A stretch of DNA of 64,000 bases from Actinomucor elegans (lineage: Eukaryota; Mucoromycota; Mucoromycetes; Mucorales; Mucoraceae), in assembly GCA_026027325.1 (NCBI GenBank), contig JAMSLZ010000001.1, forward strand, positions 2,418,001 to 2,482,000. Direction: 5' to 3'. A program made the position numbers and the translations under genes. The notes beneath the pieces were generated by a model that was not told where the DNA came from, did no database searches, and was given only the letters and a program-made list of their open reading frames with translations. Within the stretch, counting starts at the first letter, position 1. The number at the start of each line of letters is the position of its first letter. Shown here in pieces: positions 54,019 to 64,000 of the stretch.

Positions 54019-56969
54019 CTATCGTACACGTAATCGCTTATCCAATTGATATAACCATTCTTCTGAGATGGTAGGAAAGACCTTATCCAATAAGTTATAG
54101 CCTTGTTGCTTCTTTAATTTGATTTCTTTATAGATAGCATCACTGTAAAGCATAGGGTCTTCTTTTGCAGACTCTTTCCTTTTATGAGCTTGTTCTGTCC
54201 AGCCTTGCAATAAGGCTGTAGTTACAGGTACGGAGAACGGTAGCACATATCTGGAATTTCGTTTCTCTGCAGTTTGATTACGGTCTACAACTACTATTGG
54301 CATATCTTCACTCATCAACGAGCCCCGTTTTGTATTATCCAATAGTGAATTCAAACTAGAAATACTCGTAGGCCGCTCTCGTTCTACCAAATTCTCTACC
54401 GAAGATGTCTTAACGGATTGTTCCTGTTCCTGCTGCTGTTGAGCCACCCATTTCTCGACTTCTTCTGGCAGTCTGGTCTCTGAAACTTCATAACGATAAT
54501 TTTGTACACACCTTTTCACTTGCACCATGTTCAATTGATCGAATGTATTGGCTGTCGCTTCAAACATACGTACATCTTCCATTTGTGATAAACATTGTAA
54601 TAATTGCAGTAATTGTACTAACGGCTCAAAGCTTTGGTTAAGCGTAGGTGGTAGCTTTTGTGAATGTACCCAATCTTCCACGATTGAGACATTCATTCGA
54701 ATCTGCAGAGCTTTGGAACGGCAAAGATATTTCTTATATGTGAGCACGCGATTAAACAGTTCGCAGCTGAGATAGTGGAATGATTGTGCAAGGGCTTGGA
54801 TAACAATGGCAGGCGGCACATGGTATGTCTGTAATGTCGACTGTAAATGCATGAGGAGATGACTGATGCTCTGAGGCGACACAGTAGTAGTTGATGAAGG
54901 TACTATTGTATTGGAAGATGACGAAAAATCTAAAGAATGCTTTCGTTCAGTGATGGTGGATGTAGATGTGGCGGTAATAGTATCGACAGACTTTCGGTTC
55001 TGTTGTTGCAGCTGCTGTTGATTGAGATTAGTGCTACTGCGTCGAAAGAAGCGTTGCCAGTCGTCGGCAAAGTGAACTTGTTCTTCTATTGATTCATAAT
55101 CTAACATAGAGGGTTCAAGAATCTTTTCAAGTCGTTTTTGCGATTCAGTAACGAAATAAATGTAAGCCTCTGAAATGCGTTCAGAGAGTGTTTTTTGGGC
55201 ATCTTTGGTGGAGAAAGATAAACCTGGATCACGTTTCAAGTAGCTGGAGAGTTGGCATATATTGGCTATCCAGTATGCCAGCGTTTCTGTTTCGCGGCTA
55301 GCAGTCTAAGAGGGAAATGTGAATCAAATGAAACAAGCAAAGAAATAAGTAGCCTTACCTTGAGAATGCGCAATAGTTTCGCTGACACAGTACTCAATAA
55401 CAAACTTAATACTTCTCTTGTAGAACAATAATGCGCATATCGCGCGCATAGGAAAATGATATTGGCTGGCTGCCATAACGCACTGCTTAAGCCACTTTCA
55501 TTTCTCAAATTTCCAACATTTGAGACTTGCAATGCATGCTCTACTACCAAATTCATATCACTCAGACTAAACACAAACATTTGATCTGGTAAACATCGAT
55601 CCCAGCTAAAGGTACTAGAGGATTTGATCGAAGCTTCCCATCTTTTCATATCTTCTTCTTCTTCTTCTGTCATTTCCATGTTACTGGCTGCTGCATCCGT
55701 TTCTTTCAGCAGTTGCTCTTGTTGGGGAGAAGGTGCCAACTGATTCAGCTGGCTCAGATCTGGAGGAGATATCGGCAGTTTGCTAGGAGCTGAATGAGTG
55801 GCACCCAAGTGATAGTTAAAAAAATGACTATAATCGGTTGACCGATGATAGTAATCCATCTCATTGGCCAATATTATACTTTTGGAGCGTTTTAGCTCGG
55901 GGACTGGTGTAGTAGGTGATATTATGGGTGAATTTTTGGTTATTTTCTGTTTTGGAGATGAAGTAGCAGGAGAACCCAGCAGCTTCTTGATAGCATTGGA
56001 AGTATCAAACTGAAACACGGTTCTTCCTTGCTTTGTAATTGTGCATTTCTCTGCACCTTTATCTAACAATAGTTCAACAATATCTGATTGACGTCCATTA
56101 ATAGCCCATATTAATGCTGTCCAACCACCTAAAAAAACCATTAATTAGCTGTCTTTATCATCTAGAGTTACACACATACTTTTATCAAAATGATTCAGTT
56201 TCAGTGTAGGCTGTGTTAAAAGCAATTGAATACAGTCCAAATGTCCAAAATACGAGGCATACATCAATGCGTTGGTACCTGTTTTCTTGTTATCCGAGGC
56301 ATTAATGTCCACTGGTAATTCATTGAGCATTTGCTTCAATGTACCAAAGTCTCCGATACAAGCGGCGCGGTTGAACCATTTGGTGACCAGGCGGTGGCGG
56401 AGCCTTGTGTTGCTTACATTGTCTAAAGCATGTTGGAAATAAATAGCATGACTTTCATAGTCTTGCCTGTCATCATCATGATCTTCTTCTTCTTGATTAT
56501 CTTTATCTTTTGTACAAATGGTGGTGATAAGTGTTGATTTTGTTGTTGTAACTGACTGAATTGGCGTGGGAGATGGTGAGGGCGTGAGGACGGACAGTGG
56601 TAATGACGGTGGTGGTGGTGATGGTGTTACCATTGGTTTATTACTACTGCTGTTAGAAACGGTTTTATTCGTATTAGTACTAGAAAGTTGTGTTAGCATA
56701 TTACTGAATTGCTGGAAACTATCTGCGATTTTTGAAGAAAGTTCTTCAGGACTCATATTGGCAGATGTGGGTAACGGAAGGGGAGGTGTGTGGTACTGCT
56801 TGCGGCGGGCCGACGTGGTTGTAGAACTATTGCGTCGCATTAAGTCTTTATGAGTAGCACTTGTGTTGATGGATAAGACTGAAAATGAACGTTGTGAATT
56901 AAGCATTGGCCTTCGAGAAGCAATAGTGGGCTTGGGCTTATTTAAACTGGCAATTTTGGAAGGATCCAT
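54019..56969 (-). CDS. Ankyrin-repeat and DIL (dilute) domain protein
   Basis: Exons 56969-56180, 56128-55359 and 55305-54019 give 948 aa. The N-terminal 185 residues are disordered, Ser/Thr/Pro-rich. Ankyrin repeats follow (about 195-320: WFNRAACIGDFGTLKQML, GTNALMYASYFGHLDCIQLL, GWTALIWAINGRQSDIVELL). The rest is like the myosin V DIL/globular tail: FLCARYAHY, LAYWIANICQLSSYLKRDP, the QVHFADDWQRFFRR linker, FNRVLTYKKYLCRSKALQIR, and QLLQCLSQMEDVRMFEAT. The C-terminal 100 residues end in a conserved-looking SEEWLYQLDKRLRVR. There is no myosin motor. Such fungal proteins probably act as cargo or vesicle adaptors, but the role here is inferred. Repeated CAG/CAA Gln runs occur. Confidence 0.85.
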
Positions 56970-57602
56970 TTTATGAAGTGAGTGGAAAAGGAGCGTACAG
57001 TGAAGAAGCTAATAGGAGAACAAAGAGGAAAAAGGGACAAAACAAACGAAGTTGACCTTATGCGAGTATGTGTGGGTGTGTGTGTGTGCCTCAGGTTACA
57101 CAGTAACTACACAGTGTCCCTGCGCCTAAATATAAAAAAGATCTTCAATAAATAATAATGTAAGTCATTTTACACCAAATTGATGGCACTATAATAAACA
57201 TTTAATTATACTACTGCAGTAGCTGAAACTAAACTAAATGCCGGTACATGAGTTAATTATAAAAACAAGGTTTTCTTTTGAACAACGTCAATTTATATTG
57301 ACTCCAATTTGATGAGAACAAAGTATGCTAAACTTAACTTTAGAACTCCATCAAAAAAGTGCTTAAATTACCTTTCAAATGCTTGTAACTGGACATGCAT
57401 AGCCAAGCGATTATAAAAGCACTCTTCTTACTTTGGAATCATCTTGTATTCCCGAGATATGCTCGCTTTCGCTTAAAGCGCGACTATTTTCTTTGTAGAA
57501 CCTTTTAATATAATCTTATATGGAACAAGCTCCCTTTATTTTCAAGCACAGGAAAATACATATATAAAAGGTAATTGGCAAAGAGAGGGTACCTTTTTTT
57601 TT
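56970..57602. other. Intergenic region with TG repeat
   Basis: Upstream region of the ankyrin-DIL gene, with a short GTGTG microsatellite near 57069-57087. No gene seen. Confidence 0.5.
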
Positions 57603-58652
57603 TTAATAATAACCGCTCTGCTGCTGTTGGTAGCCACCTTGTTGGGGATAAGTTTGAGGTTGATGGTAAGAAGGGTAGTTGTTGGTTGTGGGCGAGGTAA
57701 CAGCATACCCATAGCTATCGTGCTTGGAAGGCGAATTTAAATGAGACGAATAATGGTCATAACTATTACTATTAGCGCCATTATGGTTGGTATTATTCAA
57801 ATCATAATCATAAAGATTAAACGTTTCGCGTTTATAGCTTTCTGACTTGTAAGAAAACAAGCTGATAACAAAACAAACCAAAGAAATTACGATACATCCA
57901 CTACCGATACCGACCAAGTAAATAGCAGGGCCCCATTGGTGTGATAAGCCTTCTATTCTCTCTTCAAGCGTTTCAAGACCCTTCCAAAAAGTCACAATAG
58001 CAAGTGCTAGGCCCGCTGCACCTGTGAAAAAGCTCAATAGTGATCCAAAGGCACCAACAAAAGGAATCACATTACTGGATCGTATTCTACGTATCAATAG
58101 TGTGCCTACAAATCTGTTGGTTAGTCTATATATAATAAAGTACTGCGCCAAAAATAAGAACTTACAGAACAGTGCTACAAAAGCGAGAACCGCTGCTGGC
58201 ATAATGAGTACGATACCTTGAAAGGTGCCCATGTTGGTCTTAGAAACTACATCCAAAAAACCATTCACTGTAGCTGTATCTTTCACGTCTGCTCCACAAG
58301 CAACAGCAAATTGAGTAGCATCTATAGGATATAAATATATGTATTTATATATATATATATATATATTAGATGAGCAAGAGTTTGATTTACTGATCTGTAG
58401 ATGTTGTCAGTTACCAAACTTGTAGCCAGGCATTTTCGCTGTACAGGATGTAAGTGTTTTTCCTCCAGCTTCATAATATAAACAAGAATTGTATACACCA
58501 TAACGTATTGATCTTCCAGTTACTGCTTGATTGATTTTAACCAAATAGATCTCTGGAAGAAAGGTACTATTGAACGTAGTTCCAAGGTTCGCGATCAGTA
58601 GTAATACAAAGGAACATATGCTAAATATGAGTGTAATAAAATGAAGTGCCAT
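57603..58652 (-). CDS. SUR7/PalI-like tetraspan membrane protein
   Basis: Exons 58652-58415, 58321-58166 and 58105-57603 give 298 aa. Four hydrophobic segments: FITLIFSICSFVLLLIANLG at the start, then after an extracellular loop of about 85 residues GIVLIMPAAVLAFVALF, FGSLLSFFTGAAGLALAIVT and YLVGIGSGCIVISLVCFVIS. The loop holds Cys pairs (NSCLYY and TSC), as in claudin-like SUR7/PalI proteins. The C-terminal 100 residues are Tyr/Asn/Gln/Ser-rich and end in YPQQGGYQQQQSGYY. Relatives mark eisosomes or sense ambient pH at the plasma membrane. Intron 2 (60 nt) is stop-free and a multiple of three; intron 1 carries a TA microsatellite. Confidence 0.83.
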
Positions 58653-59605
58653 TCTATTAAGTGTATCAGCCTTGTATTACTATATGTATAATATGGTTGC
58701 TGGTTTTTTGAATAAAATCTTTTACAAAGACAAAAAGTAAAAAGAACAAAAGAAGGACTGCATTGACTTCTTCGTTTTAGACTGGGAAACTCTAATATAT
58801 CTTCGTGTTACTTTCGTGTAGCACTTATTGTTTTTCTTTGTAAACCCATCATTGATTTAATAAGTTTGGCCTTTTTTCCTATATTTGTGCTGGTTGGCAA
58901 ATGACTCTCACACAATAAGTCTCATTATTGGATCTAAATTCTGGATATATGAATATACCTCTACGTATAAGTTACTGACTACACTCGAAGCGCTTTTATA
59001 CGATACAAGGGCATACTTTCATTAATAGCATCTTGGACTATAAAACTTGAAGTTAAGGTGCTGGCCCAGGATTTTGGCTCAGTGAAAATGATTAAAAGCC
59101 TCTTATAGATCAGTAGCCAACTAAAATAATTTTATGATTCTCTGGAAATATATAGATCAAATTACGCTTTTTCTGGTGAACTTGATTTGTAACTATCCGT
59201 CAACATAGACAGCAATTAATGATTTATGGGAATTTAGGAATACCTACTTGATTGGCTAGCGGATAAGCTGCAGATTGAGCCGTTAATTCATTCTCCAAAA
59301 AAGAGCCTTTGATACCAAACAAGTGGATGCCTTGTACTAACAGTAAACGAAGACGAGACTTAATTTCTGAGAAATATATAGAACAAATCAGATGTTTTTT
59401 AGTGAGCCATTAGCTTAGGTTAACTTTTTGTGTGGATACAGTAATGACCGAATACAAGTGATATTTGCTAAAGTATATGCAATGAAAATATAAATCAAGA
59501 ACTCAAGTTTCATGAGCAGCAGACACGCAGTTTATCGAAAAAGAGGCTTAATCAATGGAATGGGCAATTGGATATAAGTTACCGTTTATTGAATATGCAT
59601 TACAA
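58653..59605. other. Intergenic region between SUR7-like and WDTC1-like genes
   Basis: AT-rich, no gene or repeat recognised. Confidence 0.5.
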
Positions 59606-62539
59606 TTACTCTTCGTCTTCAATTTCTTCGTCCTCATTTTCTTCGGTTTCTTCTTCTTCAGTACTAGATTCTGCATACCTACTATTTGACATGTCCTCAT
59701 CTGTTAGGTCTATACCATGAGGAGGATAGTACATTGTCGTATCATCACTATCATCGCTAGTTGGACCATCAGTTAATATATGTATGCGATGTCGTCTACC
59801 AATTCTTGTTAATGCCGCAATCATGCTTCGTGTAATATAAATATCAGAATCCAAGTTATTTTCTTGGTTCGTAGCTATAATAGCTTCCCGATTATGCATG
59901 ACAGAAGAAGTAGAGTAAGAGGATGGGTTATTGGGTTCCATAATACGTGATGTGCTTGGATTTCGAGATGTCGGTGTAAATATCTTAGTAGTACTATCGA
60001 TACCAGATACAGCCAAAATAGGTAAATGAGGATGGCCCTATTGTAAGCAATGTCAACATCGAAACTTTATATAGTTGCTCTATGTATTTACCTTGGCTAC
60101 ATTGACGATCTCACCATCTGCCTGTAGTATTTCTACAATTTGACCAGATTTCTTATCCCAAACAAACAGGTTGCCATCATCACTGCCACTAACAACGTAT
60201 TCGTCGTGAAGGCCAAAGAAATCTACATCTTTGACAGTTCGAGTATTGCGATGACCTGTATATTTCATGCGGGGCTTAACTACGCCTACATCAGTTTCAA
60301 AGTTTTGCAAAGTAGAGCTTCCTTGAAATATAGCCAATTCTTCGAAATCCAAGTCTGAATCACTATCGCTATCTTCATTATCATTGCTATCGTTTCCGCC
60401 ACTTGTATACAAATCCATAAGCGGTGTGCCCATGATATCGGTATATAATGTCACGTCATTATCATCATTATCATCACCATCACTATCACCATCATCGTTT
60501 GATGGAGATTCAGTGAAAGGTATATGCAACAAAGTGCTTATTTCATTCACATTATATATATCAATATACATCAATTCAGCCCATTTCCAGATATTAATAT
60601 CATCATCCTCATCTTCATCGTCCTCATCCTCATCATCATCATCATCCACATCCATTTCTTGCTGATCTTCGGATAGCTCTCTTCTTTGTGTCCTTTCTAA
60701 CACTTTCATTAGTTTGTCCATCATTTGGATGTGCAAAGAATCCAAGTCTTGATCATGGTAATGGCGTGCGAGCCTACAAGCCTCTAAAGCACGCTCTAAA
60801 TACCCTTTACGATCTACTTGAGGTATGGGATTTACACCGCCTCGTAACAACCAGTAACCAATTGCTAGGCACCATTGTCCCTGCCATGGCGTGGCATTAG
60901 CTGCATCTCTTTCAGCTTCTTGTAGCTTTTCTTTCATCATATCTAATTCATGATCGAAAAAGTACCTGTGCCAGGCTTCATCCGAACCTTGGTACCATGA
61001 ATCCCGCTCGTAACGGCGATAGGATGTGCATGCAATCTGAATTACGGCTAAACAAGCCTCACCTAGCGCATCGTTGATGTTATTGCTAATTGCAAAGTTA
61101 TTTAGTGCTTCTAGGCAAAGGTCAAATTGATGGGATTTGAGCAAGTGCAATATCCTTTGCCATTGTTGCTTCTTTTGTTCTCTAGGTGAAAGGGATGCTG
61201 TGGTAGCATTGGTAGCATTGATAGTTGTATTGGCGGTTACATTGGTAGTAGTATTGGTAGTGTTAGCGGTTGGGCGAGTTGAGGATTCAACTGTATCGTC
61301 GTTGATGTTGAACAAGTAAATACCATCGCCAGACCAACTTCCCAGTAACTAATCAATAAAAAGTCAGTAATAAACAGTTTGATTGGATCAACTAAGCCTT
61401 TACCTCATATCCGTTGGAATCGCTAAATCTACAGGCAGTAATGTGTTTATTAGACCGATTAATACCATCCAATGAATGCGAGAATCGTTTGACGCATTTA
61501 AGAGATTCTAAAGCATCTTTACTGGTAGTATAGTGACTCGGTAGCATCCGTCTATCATGAAGATATATATAATCGTTCATACCAGCTATAGCAAAATAAT
61601 GAGGCTGTCGTTGGTTGATGGTCATACAGTTCAACTCGATCTTGTATTTGCCATAATTGACAATAGGACGTGGACAGCCATAATGTAAATCATGGCAATT
61701 GGGTACAGGGTTTTGCACTGCCTTTTTGAGTTCTCCGGATATAAATGATCGCACTTTGTGTGAAGAACATAGATGATATACCCTACGATCAAAGTGACGA
61801 ATAGTACCTAGAAAGCACCACGGTGAATAGGTGTTATATGTATTAAAAGACGAAAAGAGGTTCTACCTTACCATCTTGAGAGCAAGTCAAAAACTCGAAA
61901 GGGTTATCATGATAAACACAGACTTTCTTGAGCTGATCGCTATGACAAACGTACATAGAATCCAGCTTTTGGCCTGTATTGTGCAAATCAAAGATACGAA
62001 CTTCGGAATCTCCTGCACCTGAAACGATAATGGCGTCGGAAGTTTGTGGCATGAATTTAGCAGTGAAGATATTTGCACGGTGACCTACAAGATGTTGGTG
62101 TATATTAACAGTAATTTCTTTGCCAACCTTACCTGTATCAATGGTTTCCACCAGCTTGTAGTTTTCAAAAGTTTGGTATATATTCAGTTTTGTATCATCA
62201 GATCCAGTCAATAGCTTATCGCCTGTCATAGACCAGCTTCAAAAAAGATATACATATTAGCCGGAGGTTCTTTTTGTAATATCTGCTATTCACTTACTCT
62301 AAAGTATTTACACAACCGGTATGTCCTCCAAGCTCTTTTTTGAGCGCCATATGTGATAGTGTAAATCTATCAGAATAAATTTGCTCATCTAACATATACC
62401 ATTGTCAACTATTTCAGTTTTGGGGTATTTTTCTTAGTAACGAACCAAAAGGGTATTGCTGGACTCGCTTGAGGTTTCTAGGAGCTGCGTCTCCATATAT
62501 TCTTCTTTCTCGAAGACATTTCTGTATATTGAGTGACAT
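59606..62539 (-). CDS. WDTC1/DCAF-like WD40-TPR protein
   Basis: Seven exons: 62539-62446, 62388-62298, 62236-62133, 62084-61872, 61807-61404, 61348-60092, 60037-59606, giving 864 aa. The layout is that of WDTC1: N-terminal WD40 repeats (GGHTGCVNTLDWSMTGDKLL, GHRANIFTAKFMPQ with DSEVRIFDLHN, TCSQDGTIRHFDRR), a middle helical part with TPR-like segments (about 415-560: RILHLLKSHQFDLCLEALNN, QGQWCLAIGYWLLRGGVNPI), acidic loops, then GHRNTRTVKDVDFFGLHDEY, VSGSDDGNLFVWDKKSG and VSGIDSTTKIFTPT, close to animal WDTC1/DCAF8. HFDRR matches the WDxR-type DDB1-binding motif. It probably delivers substrates to a CUL4-DDB1 ubiquitin ligase. The C-terminus is strongly acidic. Confidence 0.87.
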
Positions 62540-64000
62540 TTGTATTTGAAATAGTAAAAGAGTGAAATAAAACAACACAAAGGTGACGCAACTATTTTTC
62601 TTTTTTTTTTTTTGCATGAATCGTTTCAGCCTATACTGCGCCGTTGTAGTTAATTTTGAGGATTTCTCACTTTTCCGTAAGCTTACTACCTTCCGCTCAA
62701 ACTTATTCGCTGAAGAGTATACTTTAGAGATATTTCTTATATTTACATATGTTCAATATTTGATTCATATTTTGCTTTTTGACGGATCAAACTTGTCATC
62801 TGCTCAAAATTCATATTTCAATTAACTATATACGAGTATAGCATATACCATCACACCATTGTTATATCATTAAATGTGTGTAAACTTTGATAAGATTAAC
62901 ATTAGAAGAAATTTTTGTATTATGACAGTATCGCGTCAAAATGAAGAGAGGGACAATATTTCACATTGTAAATAGAAATTACCAACATTTTTATAATGCA
63001 AGTAATAAACAATTGGAGCGTCACCATTGCTGCCTTTTTTCCCTACATTTTCATTGGATGGCGATTATTGAACAAAGTAATGTATGCTCATGCATTGCCT
63101 TCCACCTGTTCCAATCGTCTTTTGCCGTTGGCTTTAATTCGATTACTGAATAAGAATAAAAATACAAATAATACATCTTAATAATACTTGTAGAAAATGT
63201 ACTTGTACATGGTGTAAGCATAGTTATCTATGTATTATTGAGTTTCTCGTTGTAGCATCAGGTTTCTGATTACTTGAAGAATAATTATCACTCCTACAAT
63301 TGTGAATGTAAAAAAAGTCAATCCAAATATGAGCTTATAGTTTCGAGTATACTCAATGAGAGACACCCATCAATTAACATTTCTGAATTATCATTATTTC
63401 CCTGAAAATATTTGAATTCTGAAAATTAGTTACAAAGGTACCGCTTTGAAATTTTTCATTTTGGGCATTTGTAGCTCTCTCAACCGATCTCCGTCCAAAT
63501 CCTCATTTGATTAATAGTTCGCGCTGGAAATAAGCTGTCGTTGTATGTACATTTTGTTTACAAGAACCATACAAGTAGTTATTATTAATGAACGGCAACA
63601 GATCACTTATATTCCATATAGATCATCCTTACCCATTTCTAGATCGTTCAGCTGATTTCAGTGAAAAAGCACGTTTGTTTATAACATGAATCTCAAGTTG
63701 TGGATTTTAACTATTCGCTATGAAGGTTTTTGGTATTAACAATGAAAATATATCGTTTTGGCCATTTAGCAAGCATAATCCACCTACAAGCTAGTAACAG
63801 CAGCAGTCCTGGTCCATTACTCTCCGATATCCAATCATAGCTACATGTAATTTAACCCTAAATTAAATGTCGAGGATTTAAGTAATCTTGCTCCGGCTAC
63901 AAACGCACTACAAAGTATTTCAATGCGTAAAATCTTCGGTACTTGAACCAAACTTTCAAACAAGACTCAATTCGTTTCGAACCCCCTTTTTCTAATTGAA
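62540..64000. other. AT-rich region to the end of the window
   Basis: No supported gene; the ORFs at 62583-62825 and 62941-63181 are short and unlike known proteins. The final 25 bases (TTTCGAACCCCC) look tRNA-like only superficially. Confidence 0.5.

Noticed and set aside
60590..60660. CAT/CTC-rich tract as a regulatory microsatellite
   Set aside because: It encodes the Asp/Glu-rich loop of the WDTC1-like protein in frame.
63970..63995. tRNA T-arm-like TTTCGAACCCCC
   Set aside because: No matching acceptor, D-arm or anticodon stem could be found upstream.

Overview
The window looks like nuclear DNA of an early-diverging filamentous fungus, most probably a Mucorales species. The signs are AT-rich intergenic DNA, genes split by GT..AG introns mostly of about 45-65 nt, a PL14-type polysaccharide lyase, a class C (GABA-B-like) GPCR, and a complete set of eukaryotic housekeeping genes. 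No tRNA, rRNA or CRISPR was seen. All exon models were built by eye from reading frame, splice sites and family resemblance; none was aligned to a database.

Layout. 1-9.9 kb: a secreted/GPI-anchored PL14-like lyase (+), the GRIM-19 subunit of complex I (-), a 4.7-kb repeat-bearing gap, a TMEM184/OST-alpha membrane protein (+) and a UPF0303 heme-binding-fold protein (+). 9.9-22.5 kb: mitochondrial Lon protease (+), an SLC25 carrier with 6-nt and 12-nt microexons (+), and an APC-superfamily amino-acid/choline permease (+), separated by AT-rich repeat DNA. 22.7-25.6 kb: nucleoporin Nup88/Nup82 (-). 26.9-32.8 kb: a complete, apparently young L1-like LINE on the minus strand with two intact ORFs, a 3' poly(A) tract and a perfect 14-bp target-site duplication. 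33-49.6 kb: Air1/2 zinc-knuckle protein of TRAMP (+), bestrophin-family anion channel (-), GNAT-like protein (+), Ulp2/SENP6-7 SUMO protease (-), Pol III subunit RPC82 (-), thymine-DNA glycosylase (-), Dph1 (+) and a Mucorales-type hypothetical protein (-). 49.8-62.5 kb (all minus): class C GPCR, ankyrin-DIL protein, SUR7/PalI-like tetraspan protein, and a WDTC1-like WD40/TPR CUL4-adaptor candidate. The last 1.5 kb shows no gene.

The genes are ordinary single-copy cellular genes and do not form an operon or cluster. Loose themes are mitochondria (GRIM-19, Lon, SLC25 carrier), RNA and translation (Air1/2, RPC82, Dph1), and ubiquitin/SUMO control (Ulp2, WDTC1).

The least expected content is in the non-coding DNA. 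At least seven degenerate copies of a two-unit repeat keep a 37-39 bp spacing between units. Several other AT-rich dispersed repeats occur in direct or inverted copies. The intact LINE has an unusual insertion inside its reverse transcriptase.
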